From an uncultured Alphaproteobacteria bacterium (GTDB lineage: Bacteria; Pseudomonadota; Alphaproteobacteria; Rhizobiales; Hyphomicrobiaceae): a stretch of DNA of 8,165 nucleotides. Each line of letters begins with the position of its first letter. The stretch's first letter is position 1. Positions 1 to 6,814 of this stretch are shown in pieces. The notes under the pieces were generated by a model. That model searched no databases. It saw only the letters and a program-made list of their open reading frames with translations, and had not been told where the DNA came from. Made by a program: the position numbers and the translations under genes. The DNA is taken from NCBI GenBank assembly GCA_937950105.1, contig CALFEM010000151.1, forward strand, positions 1 to 8,165. Reading direction: 5' to 3'.

Positions 1-7
1 TCCAGTA

Positions 8-691
8 TTAGGTGGTGATAGAGACGTTGAGGCAATAGAGGTTATCGTCGCGATGCGGCGCATTGAGCGGCCAGTGCAGCATCTCGCGGCCGCTGATCTC
101 CATGACCATGGCATGTTCACCGTACCAGGGCTCGTAGGGCACATCGGCCTCGACTTCGTAGAGGGCGACGCGCTCGAGCTGCTCGTGCGTCAGGAACGGC
201 GGCTTGTCGGGATAGAGGTAGACGCGCTTCTTGCCGTGCAGCTGCCACAGCGACTGGCCCGGCAGATCGATATGATAGTAAACCTGCGCGTTCGGCGACG
301 AGATGAGGATGCCGGAGGTGCGCGCGTAGGTGTCGTAGCCCGGCACGTTGCGGCGCACTTCCTCGAAGATCTCGTCGAGGATCTCGCGGTAGCGCTTGTC
401 GACCTGACCGACGTTGCGCAGGTTGAGCCACATGCGGCCCTTGGAGATCGCATCGATGACCGAGGCGCCCGACATGCCGCCGATCTCGCCCTCGCGCCAC
501 AGGCGACGCTCCTTCTGCGCACCCATGTGCACCAGCGCGTACTGCTCGCGCGGGTAGCGGTCGACGAGGTCGGCCAGCGCTTCCATGCTGAACAGCGGAT
601 GATTGTGCAGGCGGTGCTCGAGGCGGAGCGGCGCGCTCGCCCACTTCTCGGTGTGCTCGGGCTGCCAGTTGGTGAAGATCGGCTCGGACAT
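8..691 (-). CDS. JmjC/cupin-like putative Fe(II) oxygenase, apparently cut short at its C-terminus
   Basis: The 227-residue product looks like a cupin-superfamily protein of the JmjC type. These are usually cytosolic Fe(II)/2-oxoglutarate-dependent hydroxylases; the substrate here is unknown. Around residues 137-160 it has VYYHIDLPGQSLWQLHGKK, which supplies a His-x-Asp pair (H140, D142). A later His in HWPLNAPHR (H213, possibly H206) could complete the iron-binding triad. The N-terminal half (HMGAQ near 55-59, WLNLR near 88-92) resembles conserved hypothetical proteins of Bradyrhizobium relatives that I recall as roughly 300 residues long. The frame stops at TAA right after NVSITT, and the next two in-frame codons read Tyr-Trp. 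I remember relatives reading a Glu there followed by an aromatic pair, so this may be a nonsense change of GAA to TAA, although both iron-binding parts are kept. The ribosome site before the ATG at 691 is weak. Gene presence is firm; the fold is probable and the activity is inferred. Confidence 0.75.
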   Translation of the reverse strand: MSEPIFTNWQPEHTEKWASAPLRLEHRLHNHPLFSMEALADLVDRYPREQYALVHMGAQKERRLWREGEIGGMSGASVIDAISKGRMWLNLRNVGQVDKRYREILDEIFEEVRRNVPGYDTYARTSGILISSPNAQVYYHIDLPGQSLWQLHGKKRVYLYPDKPPFLTHEQLERVALYEVEADVPYEPWYGEHAMVMEISGREMLHWPLNAPHRDDNLYCLNVSITT

Positions 692-705
692 GACGCTACC
701 AGAGG

Positions 706-930
706 CTAGAGACCAATTTTCGCACGCGACCCCGGGGGGAGATCACGCCACAGCGACACGGGTGTCCCGTTTCGGAGCACCGCCAGGGCCGCATGGCGGC
801 GCGGCTGCAGGCTCTCCGCGAACTCTGCAATCCGTGCGCCACCAGCTGAGACGATGCGCAGGAGAGTTCCGCTGCGGTTGCGACGGCACATCATAGCCCG
901 GCTCTGCAGCAGACGGAATGGGCGGGACAT
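706..930 (-). CDS. possible small hypothetical protein (74 codons)
   Basis: This short frame fills most of the space between the Pnkp-like gene and the JmjC-like gene on the same strand. It starts 30 bases after the first and stops 14 bases before the second, which is operon-like spacing. The predicted product is basic, and its second half (ALAVLRNGTPVSLWRDL) reads like ordinary protein sequence. I do not recognise a family. About 72% of third codon positions are G or C, lower than the clear genes here but still biased. There is no good ribosome site before the ATG at 930. Internal ATGs at codons 13 and 14 are alternative starts. There are no membrane segments, Cys clusters or repeats. It could also be untranslated spacer, so I hold it as a candidate only. 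Confidence 0.3.
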   Translation of the reverse strand: MSRPFRLLQSRAMMCRRNRSGTLLRIVSAGGARIAEFAESLQPRRHAALAVLRNGTPVSLWRDLPPGSRAKIGL

Positions 931-960
931 TCCCGTCAGGGCTGAACCGGCCGACGCACA

Positions 961-2157
961 TCACTCCGCGGGTGGGCGTCGGCCTGGCGGATGCCCGAAC
1001 GGGCGCAACTTCGGCGCGTAGACCGCGCGCGCCGGCACCGACACGATCACACGCTCCGGCCAGCGCAGCGCCGTCAGCGCGCCGCCAAAACAGCAGCCGG
1101 TGTCGATGCAGAGCGTATTGTTCAGCCACTCGGCGGCGGCGACAGGCGTGTGCCCGTACACGATCGCCGGCTCACCGCGATAGTCGAGCGCCCAGTGGTA
1201 GCGCACGGGCAGACCGAAACGGTCCTTCTCGCCCGAGGTGTCGCCGTAGAGACAGAACTGGCGCACGCGGGGCGTGGCGCGACCGATCATCGGCTCGGCA
1301 ATCCCCGCATGCGCGACCACGAGACGGCCGCCGTCGAGCCAGACGTGGCTCCACAGGCTCTTGATGAGGCGGCGCACCTCGTCGAGGGACGCCGGGCTCT
1401 CGCCTTCGAGATCACGCAGCGTCGCATCGAGGCCGTGGGTGATCGCCACCTTCTGCCCCTCGAGCCAACGCAGGAACTTGACGTCGTGGTTGCCGGGGAC
1501 GAGCAGCGCGCTGCCGTCGCCGACCATGCGCGCGACGATGCGCAACACGTCGGCGCTGCGCGGCCCCCGATCGACCAGATCGCCGACGAAGATGGCGCGG
1601 CGGCCCGCCGGCGCTTCGACGGAGACGGTGCGGTCCGGCTTGCTGCCGCTGAACGTCACGCGGTAGCCGAGCCGCACCAGCAGCTCCTCGAGTTCGTCGG
1701 CGCAACCATGCACGTCGCCGATGATGTCGAACGGCCCCGGCTCGTGGCGCAGGTCTGTCGGCATGCGTTCGCGCACGATGTGCAGCGCGTCGAGATCGCC
1801 GGCGGGGACGGCGAACACCTCGCGATAACCGTCAGCCTTCAGGCGCTGGTCGATCTTCGGCTCGTGCGCGAGCGCGTCCGGCATGAGAATCGCGAAGCGG
1901 CGCACATAGTTTTCTCGCGCCGCCGAAGCCAGCGCCACGCGCAGCTTGTGCGCCCCATGTGGCGCGCCGCCCTCGACGATGCAGGTCGTGCGCCCGGCGG
2001 CCGATCGTTCGGCGACCATCGCCACCATCGCCTCGGGATCGCCCTGATGCATGTCGATCACTTCGTCGCCCGCAAACAGCCGATGCGCCAGCGCGGCCGT
2101 CGCGTCACGCGCGCAGCCGTAGACGAGAACACAGGCGATTTCGGGAAGCCGGATCAT
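961..2157 (-). CDS. Pnkp-like RNA-repair phosphatase with degenerate N-terminal kinase domain, no ligase
   Basis: The 398-residue protein matches the kinase-phosphatase half of bacterial Pnkp, an RNA end-healing enzyme. The metallophosphoesterase core is complete: GDVHG (147-151), GDLVDRG (192-198), GNHD (222-225), VTHGL-like ITHGL (239-243), VAHAG (281-285), YGHTPV (334-339) and DTGC (352-355). Putative metal ligands D148, H150, D193, N223, H283 and H336, with catalytic R197, H224 and D352, align almost without gaps to the Clostridium thermocellum Pnkp sites as I recall them. The family activity is removal of 2',3'-cyclic, 2'- or 3'-phosphates. The N-terminal part (1-140) keeps the kinase layout, but its P-loop reads GCARDATA, without the Gly-Lys-Ser/Thr. 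The catalytic Asp-x-x-Arg reads DMHQ, and the arginine-rich lid seems absent, so 5'-kinase activity is unlikely. The roughly 400-residue ligase domain is missing. GGAG lies only 3 bases before the ATG. It could instead act as a general dinucleotide-polyphosphate or protein phosphatase. Confidence 0.88.
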   Translation of the reverse strand: MIRLPEIACVLVYGCARDATAALAHRLFAGDEVIDMHQGDPEAMVAMVAERSAAGRTTCIVEGGAPHGAHKLRVALASAARENYVRRFAILMPDALAHEPKIDQRLKADGYREVFAVPAGDLDALHIVRERMPTDLRHEPGPFDIIGDVHGCADELEELLVRLGYRVTFSGSKPDRTVSVEAPAGRRAIFVGDLVDRGPRSADVLRIVARMVGDGSALLVPGNHDVKFLRWLEGQKVAITHGLDATLRDLEGESPASLDEVRRLIKSLWSHVWLDGGRLVVAHAGIAEPMIGRATPRVRQFCLYGDTSGEKDRFGLPVRYHWALDYRGEPAIVYGHTPVAAAEWLNNTLCIDTGCCFGGALTALRWPERVIVSVPARAVYAPKLRPFGHPPGRRPPAE

Positions 2158-2171
2158 GGTCTCCAGGGGAG

Positions 2172-2205
2172 CGGGGCCACAGCGAGGGCCGCGTTGGTGG
2201 CCCCG
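2172..2205 (-). repeat. inverted repeat, 9-bp stem, 16-base loop
   Basis: CGGGGCCAC (2172-2180) pairs perfectly with GTGGCCCCG (2197-2205). It lies between the glcF stop and the Pnkp-like gene start and ends 14 bases before that ATG. No T-run follows on either strand, so it is not a classical intrinsic terminator. It could help end glcDEF transcription or form a structured leader for the downstream gene. Confidence 0.5.
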
Positions 2206-2216
2206 GCGTCGAGGGA

Positions 2217-2262
2217 ACCGCAGCGCCTTGCGAGCGCTTACTCCAATTGCCGACGCTGCGGT
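2217..2262 (-). repeat. inverted repeat, 9-bp stem, 28-base loop
   Basis: ACCGCAGCG (2217-2225) pairs perfectly with CGCTGCGGT (2254-2262). It is the first structure met by a transcript leaving glcF, starting 15 bases after the stop codon. The loop can form a smaller competing stem of the type AGCGC/GCGCT. There is no T-run. Together with the neighbouring repeat at 2172-2205 it makes a tandem hairpin region that may block read-through or protect the 3' end of the glc mRNA. Confidence 0.45.
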
Positions 2263-2277
2263 AGGGACTGTTACACT

Positions 2278-3642
2278 TCAGGAGCGGATGAAGGATTTGT
2301 AGTCGCGCTTCGGCTGCGGAACATCGGACACGTATTTCTCGAACGCTTCGAGGCCACGCGGCACCGGGCCGCCATAGGCCCAGTCCAGCAGCTCGATGGT
2401 GTGCACCACCGGCGTCTCCATGCCGCTGCCGATCTGCATGATGCAGCCGATGTTGCCGGCGGCGACGACGTCGGGCTTGCGGCTGCGGATGTTCTTCACC
2501 TTGCGGTCGCGCAGCTCGCGCGCCATCTCCGGCTGCAGGATGTTGTAGGTGCCCGCGGAACCGCAGCAGATATGACCTTCCGGCACGTCGACGACCGTAT
2601 AGCCGGCCGCATTCAGCAGCGCCTTAGGTTCCTCGGTGATGCGCTGGCCATGCTGCAGCGAGCACGCCGAATGGTAGGCGACGCGCAAGCTCGACCAGCG
2701 CACCGGCGGGCCGAGGTCGGAGCTGGCGATGAACTCGCTGATGTCTTTCGACAGGGCGGAAATGCGCTTGGCCTTTTCGGCGTAGGCGGCGTCGTGGCGC
2801 AGCATGTAGCCGTAGTCCTTGACCGTCGTACCGCACCCCGATGCGTTGATGACGATGGCGTCGATGGCGCCCTTCTCCATCTCGTGGGTCCAGGCATCGA
2901 TGTTGCGCTTCGCCTGCGTGAGGGCGGCCGCTTCCTCGCCCATGTGATGCGTGAGCGCACCGCAGCAGCCCGCGCCGTTCGACACGATCACGTCGACGCC
3001 GCGCCTTGCCAACAGCCGGATGGTGGCGTCGTTGATATCCGGACGCAGCACCTGTTGCGCGCAACCGGCGAGCATGATGACCCGCGCCTTCCGCTCGGTC
3101 CTGGTGGCTGCGGTCCCCGGCCCCTTGAACTCGGACGACGGCGGCAGCGAGGCCGGGGCGAGTTCGAGCATCGCCGCCAGTTCCTTGAAGCCGAGCCGGC
3201 GCATCAGCGGCACGAACGGGCGGCCGAGCGGCGCCGTCTTCAGCGCGCGGCGAAAGCGATCCGGATACGGCACCACGGCGGCGAGCAGCCGCCGCATCAT
3301 GCGATCCTTGAGGCCGCGCTGCCCTGTCTCGGCGATGTGCACGCGCGCGTGGTCGACGAGGTGCATGTAGTCGACGCCGCCGGGGCAGGTGGACATGCAC
3401 GACAGGCACGACAAACAGCGGTCGACGTGATGCTGCACCTCGGCGCTGGCGTCGCGGCCGCGCTCGAACATGTCCTTCATCAGGTAGATGCGGCCGCGCG
3501 GGCTGTCGCGCTCGTCGCCGTTGACCACGTAGGTGGAGCAGACGGCGGTGCACAGGCCGCAATGCACGCAGCGGCGCAGGATGCGATCGACATCGGCGAT
3601 ACGCGGGTCGGCGAGTTGCTCAGGCGAGAAGTTCGTTTGCAT
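2278..3642 (-). CDS. glcF: glycolate oxidase iron-sulfur subunit GlcF
   Basis: GlcF is the iron-sulfur subunit of the membrane-associated glycolate oxidase and carries electrons from the flavin subunits towards quinone. The 454-residue product has two ferredoxin-like clusters, C25/C28/C31/C35 (CVHCGLCTAVC) and C76/C79/C82/C86 (CLSCLSCMSTCP). Two CCG (DUF224) domains follow: C194, C226-C227 and C270, then C327, C359-C360 and C400. The start MQTNFSPEQ at 3642 is chosen because it gives the same N-terminus as E. coli GlcF. The open frame upstream of it only overlaps glcE out of frame. The ribosome site is poor (AAGAG directly before ATG). After C35 a Ser replaces the usual Pro. The C-terminus is about 45 residues longer than in E. 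coli (ending FIRS), which I believe is common in rhizobial relatives. It is the last gene of the glcDEF run, 59 bases after glcE. The identification is firm. Confidence 0.96.
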   Translation of the reverse strand: MQTNFSPEQLADPRIADVDRILRRCVHCGLCTAVCSTYVVNGDERDSPRGRIYLMKDMFERGRDASAEVQHHVDRCLSCLSCMSTCPGGVDYMHLVDHARVHIAETGQRGLKDRMMRRLLAAVVPYPDRFRRALKTAPLGRPFVPLMRRLGFKELAAMLELAPASLPPSSEFKGPGTAATRTERKARVIMLAGCAQQVLRPDINDATIRLLARRGVDVIVSNGAGCCGALTHHMGEEAAALTQAKRNIDAWTHEMEKGAIDAIVINASGCGTTVKDYGYMLRHDAAYAEKAKRISALSKDISEFIASSDLGPPVRWSSLRVAYHSACSLQHGQRITEEPKALLNAAGYTVVDVPEGHICCGSAGTYNILQPEMARELRDRKVKNIRSRKPDVVAAGNIGCIMQIGSGMETPVVHTIELLDWAYGGPVPRGLEAFEKYVSDVPQPKRDYKSFIRS

Positions 3643-3701
3643 CTCTTGCTCGGTTTGATCGCTTGGCGGGCAAACGGCGAACGGCGCCGCGAGGATCTGT
3701 C

Positions 3702-4925
3702 TCAAACACCCGCGTACATGCGGCCGGGGTTCAGGATGCCCTGCGGGTCGAACGCCGACTTGAGACCGCGCGTCAGGCGTTCGAGCGTCGGCGTCTGCGG
3801 CTGGAACACGTCGATGCTGGCGCGCACCTGCGGTTCGGCGCGGATCAGCGTCGCGTGTCCGCCGTGCACGGCGATGGCGCGGCGGATGTCGGAAGAGCCG
3901 GCATCCGCGCTGGCCGGCACCTCGATCCAGACCAGGCCGCCCGACCAGTCGTAGTACGCGTTGGCAGCCGATACGTGCCGCGTGATCGCCTCGACCACCT
4001 TGGGGCCGTTGCGCGGCGCCGTCGAGATGCGCCACAGGCAGGTCGAGAGGTCGGCGACGATGCGCAGCTGGCGCAGCTCGCCCCAGAAGTTCTGCGTCTC
4101 GTTGTAGTCGAGTTCGATCGGCGCTCCATAGGCTTTCAGCGCATCGGCGAGCCGCTCCTTGCGATAGGCGACGGAGCCCGCAAAATGCTCGATGCGCACC
4201 GCCGTCAACGGGCGTCCGGGCGCAGCCAGCGAGATGTTGGAGAGGCGACGCACCAGTCCGGCCGTGATGTGCGCGGTCCCCGAGACCTCGAACGGCGTGC
4301 CCATTGCCGCGCACAGCAGTTCGACGGCGATGTCGTCCGGCAGCCCCGGATAGACCAGCGTCGTTGCCGTTTCGGGCCACGGCAGCACCTTGAACGTCAC
4401 CTCGGTCATCACCGCGAGCGTGCCCCAGCTTCCCGCGACGCCGCGCGCGAGATCATAGCCGGTGACGTTCTTCATCACGCGACCACCCGACTTGAAGACC
4501 TCCGCGCGACCGTTGACGCCCTTGATGCCGAGCAGATGATCGCGCGCGGCTCCGGCAACGACGCGGCGCGAACCCGACAGGTTGGAGGCGAACACCCCGC
4601 CGATGCTCTGCTGGCCGGCGTTGCCGCCGGTCGCCGGGCCGAGATCGATCGGCTCGAATGCCAGCATCTGCCCGTTGCCGGCGAGTTCGGCCTCGATCTG
4701 TGCCAGTGGCGTGCCGGTCTGCGCCGACATGACGAGTTCGGTCGGCTCATAGAGACGGATACCGCGCATCGATTGCGTGGTGATGGTCGCCGCCGTCTGC
4801 ATCGGCCGGCCGACGCGCGCCTTGGTGCGATTGCCGACGATCTCGATCGGCTGATTGCGGCTGGCGAAGCCGGCGATCATGCTCGCCAGCTCCCAGTCGG
4901 CCGCGGGTCTCAATGCTTCGTTCAT
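3702..4925 (-). CDS. glcE: glycolate oxidase FAD-binding subunit GlcE
   Basis: GlcE is the second flavin-fold subunit of glycolate oxidase; in E. coli GlcD, GlcE and GlcF are all required for activity. The 407-residue product is a short PCMH-type FAD-binding protein. Key stretches are the early GNRTK loop (31-35), SIGGVFASNLSGSRR (107-121) for flavin contacts, and MKNVTGYDLARGVAGSWGTL (151-170). The family's closing motif is FDPQGILNPGRMY (392-404). Length agrees with rhizobial homologues and is longer than the roughly 350 residues of E. coli GlcE. The ATG at 4925 gives a natural N-terminus (MNEALRPAADWELASMI), although its ribosome site is weak. It lies 78 bases after glcD and 59 before glcF on the same strand, so co-transcription is likely. 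No missing key residue was seen. Confidence 0.95.
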   Translation of the reverse strand: MNEALRPAADWELASMIAGFASRNQPIEIVGNRTKARVGRPMQTAATITTQSMRGIRLYEPTELVMSAQTGTPLAQIEAELAGNGQMLAFEPIDLGPATGGNAGQQSIGGVFASNLSGSRRVVAGAARDHLLGIKGVNGRAEVFKSGGRVMKNVTGYDLARGVAGSWGTLAVMTEVTFKVLPWPETATTLVYPGLPDDIAVELLCAAMGTPFEVSGTAHITAGLVRRLSNISLAAPGRPLTAVRIEHFAGSVAYRKERLADALKAYGAPIELDYNETQNFWGELRQLRIVADLSTCLWRISTAPRNGPKVVEAITRHVSAANAYYDWSGGLVWIEVPASADAGSSDIRRAIAVHGGHATLIRAEPQVRASIDVFQPQTPTLERLTRGLKSAFDPQGILNPGRMYAGV

Positions 4926-5003
4926 TGCGTTCTTGCCGCCCTCACCGCGCGCGCCCGGAGCGCACTGCGTTCTGCTTCCTGTTGCCGCTGCGATCTCGCC
5001 GCC

Positions 5004-6452
5004 TCATGCCGCCTTGTCGATGCTCGCCGCGCTCTCGAGCGGGAACACCTTCGACGGGTTGAGCAGCCACTGCGGATCGAACGCCGTCTTGATGCGCATC
5101 TGCAGCGCCAGATCGGTATCGGAGAACTGCACGCGCATCAGGTCGCGCTTCTCGATGCCGACGCCGTGCTCGCCGGTGAGACAGCCGCCGACCTCGACGC
5201 ACAGCGTCAGGATCTCGGCGCCGGCCAGTTCGGCCCGCTCCGACTCGTCGGGGTCGTTGGCGTTGTACAGGATCAACGGATGCAGGTTGCCGTCGCCCGC
5301 ATGGAAGATGTTGGCGACCTTGAGCCGGTGGCGCTCGCAGATCGACGAAATCGCGACCAGAACCTCGGGCAGCCGCGACAACGGAATCGTACCATCCATG
5401 CAGTAGTAGTCGGAGATGCGGCCGATGGCGCCGAACGCCGACTTGCGGCCCTTCCAGATCTTCGCGCTCTGGATCGGTCCGTCGCTGATGAGAACCTTGC
5501 CGGCACCATTCTGCACGGCGATGTCCTTGATGTGATCGAGAAGCCCGGTGATCTCCGCTTCCGAGCCTTCGACCTCGACGATCAGCAGTGCCTCGACGTC
5601 GAGCGGATAACCGGCGTGGGCAAAGCTTTCGCACACCTCGATTGCCGGCTTGTCCATGAACTCGATGGCGACCGGAATGATGCCCGAGGCGATGATGGCC
5701 GAGACGCAACGCCCCGCCGCCTGGCTCGAGTCGAAGCCGAGCAGCATCGGCCGCGCGCCCTCCGCCGACTTGATAATGCGAACCGTCGCCTCGGTGATGA
5801 TGCCGAACTGGCCTTCGGAGCCGACGATCAGGCCGAGCATGTCGTAGCCGTCGGCATCGAGATGCGCGCCACCGATATCGACCACCTCGCCGGTGATGAG
5901 CACCATGCGCAGGCCGAGCACGTTGTTGGTCGTCACGCCGTACTTGAGGCAGTGGGCGCCGCCCGAGTTCATGGCGAGATTGCCGGCGAGCGTGCAGGCG
6001 AGCTGGCTCGACGGATCCGGCGCATAGAAGAAGCCGCGCTCGCCCACCGCTCCGGAAATGGCGAGATTGGTGATGCCGGCCTCGACGCGGGCAAAGCGCG
6101 ACTCGTAATCGAGTTCGAGCACACGGCTCATTTTCGAGATGCAGACGACGATCGAATCCTCGGCGGGCAATGCGCCACCGCACAGCGACGTGCCGGCCCC
6201 GCGCGGCACCACCTTGATGCCCTTCTCGTGACAGTAGCGCAGGACGCGCGACACTTCCTCGGTCGAGCGCGGCAGCACCACGGCCAGGGGCATGCGCCGG
6301 TAAGCGGTCAACGCGTCCGTCTCGTAGGCGCGCCGCCCGTCATCGTCGCCAACGACGATGGCCTCGCCCACCAGCGCCTTCAGCTCCGCCACGATGGCGT
6401 CGCGCCGGGCCACGATTTTCGCATCGGGATCGGGAAGCTCGATATGGGCCAT
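5004..6452 (-). CDS. glcD: glycolate oxidase FAD-linked subunit GlcD
   Basis: GlcD is the catalytic FAD subunit that oxidises glycolate (and often D-lactate) to the 2-oxo acid. The 482-residue product has the PCMH FAD-binding domain: VPRGAGTSLCGGA (82-94), then CTLAGNLAMNSGGAHCLKYG (153-172), and GSEGQFGIITEATV (211-224). The C-terminal FAD-oxidase domain follows, with HAGDGNLHP (384-392), the family's metal/substrate site, then GEHGVGIEKRDLM (427-439) and FDPQWLLNPSKVFP (458-471). The start at 6452 (MAHIELPDPD) is preferred over an in-frame ATG 17 codons upstream, because a perfect AGGAGGA lies 7 bases before it. The gene heads the glcDEF run and is divergent from the LysR gene. In E. coli the protein is 499 residues, so this one is full length. 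D-lactate dehydrogenase is the main alternative, but adjacent glcE and glcF settle the call. Confidence 0.97.
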   Translation of the reverse strand: MAHIELPDPDAKIVARRDAIVAELKALVGEAIVVGDDDGRRAYETDALTAYRRMPLAVVLPRSTEEVSRVLRYCHEKGIKVVPRGAGTSLCGGALPAEDSIVVCISKMSRVLELDYESRFARVEAGITNLAISGAVGERGFFYAPDPSSQLACTLAGNLAMNSGGAHCLKYGVTTNNVLGLRMVLITGEVVDIGGAHLDADGYDMLGLIVGSEGQFGIITEATVRIIKSAEGARPMLLGFDSSQAAGRCVSAIIASGIIPVAIEFMDKPAIEVCESFAHAGYPLDVEALLIVEVEGSEAEITGLLDHIKDIAVQNGAGKVLISDGPIQSAKIWKGRKSAFGAIGRISDYYCMDGTIPLSRLPEVLVAISSICERHRLKVANIFHAGDGNLHPLILYNANDPDESERAELAGAEILTLCVEVGGCLTGEHGVGIEKRDLMRVQFSDTDLALQMRIKTAFDPQWLLNPSKVFPLESAASIDKAA

Positions 6453-6459
6453 CGGACGG

Positions 6460-6466
6460 TCCTCCT
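6460..6466 (-). promoter_or_regulatory. strong ribosome binding site of glcD
   Basis: The minus strand reads AGGAGGA here, seven bases before the ATG at 6452. It is the best Shine-Dalgarno match in the glc run and fixes the glcD start. Confidence 0.85.
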
Positions 6467-6779
6467 CGATTAGCCGGCTCACGCGACAACGACCGATATG
6501 CAATCCATCGCAACGCGGACGCGCGACGCCGCGCCCGCCGCATCATAGCCCGCGGGAGAGGCGGATGTGCAATCCCCGTCATTCTCGAGGCCGGGCAAAC
6601 GCACCATTGCGCGAAGAGATCGGAAGCGGCTACGGTCCGCCGACTGATCGTCACCATGCGCCCGCTGCTTGCGGCGCCGGCGCGGCGGCCATGCCACCCA
6701 TTATCAATGAATCCGAACAGATCATATGTATTTTGCTACTTTCGCCGACACACCATCGCCGGTAGTTAGGAGAAAGAAA

Positions 6780-6812
6780 GTGCAGCTACACACTATCGTG
6801 ACCGCTCCGTGA
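6780..6812 (+). CDS. putative 10-codon leader peptide upstream of lysR
   Basis: A strong ribosome site, AGGAG at 6768-6772, is followed after seven bases by GTG at 6780. This opens a frame of ten codons (MQLHTIVTAP, taking GTG as Met) that ends in TGA at 6810-6812. The stop lies 10 bases before the lysR ATG and overlaps the lysR ribosome site (GTGAGG). The frame differs from that of lysR, so it is not an N-terminal extension. The arrangement fits translational coupling or a regulatory leader peptide. It could also be a chance GTG after a purine-rich stretch; there is no run of one amino acid as in attenuator peptides. Confidence 0.3.
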   Translation: MQLHTIVTAP

Positions 6813-6814
6813 GG
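6811..6814 (+). promoter_or_regulatory. ribosome binding site deciding the lysR start
   Basis: GAGG (within GTGAGGTG) lies eight bases before the ATG at 6823. This supports that ATG over the in-frame GTG at 6814, which would overlap the site itself. Confidence 0.6.

Noticed and set aside
991..3954. Very long plus-strand open frame (987 codons) antisense to the Pnkp-like, glcF and glcE genes
   Set aside because: It spans several clearly identified minus-strand genes and the spacer between them, and its composition (His/Arg/Ala/Asp-rich, no recognisable domain) is typical of antisense frames in GC-rich DNA where stop codons are rare.
3643..4380. Upstream extension of the glcF frame to position 4380
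   Set aside because: The extension overlaps glcE out of frame and has no family similarity; the start at 3642 matches the E. coli GlcF N-terminus.
4926..5003. Possible mini-ORF (GTG, seven codons) in the glcD-glcE spacer after AGGAAG
   Set aside because: The ribosome-site spacing is long, the match is weak and the seven codons are Arg-rich GC sequence; it is not distinguishable from chance.
3663..6473. Second long plus-strand open frame (936 codons) antisense to glcE and glcD
   Set aside because: It has the same low-information composition and lies entirely over two firmly identified FAD subunits and their spacer.
6453..6503. Extended glcD start 17 codons upstream
   Set aside because: The perfect AGGAGGA seven bases before 6452 lies inside this extension and points to the internal ATG.
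889..6552. 12-base identical string CATCATAGCCCG at 889-900 and 6541-6552
   Set aside because: A few 12-base matches are expected by chance in 8 kb, and there is no extension of similarity on either side.
6674..6683. Palindrome GCGCCGGCGC in the divergent region
   Set aside because: Pure G/C palindromes of this length are expected in a GC-rich background.
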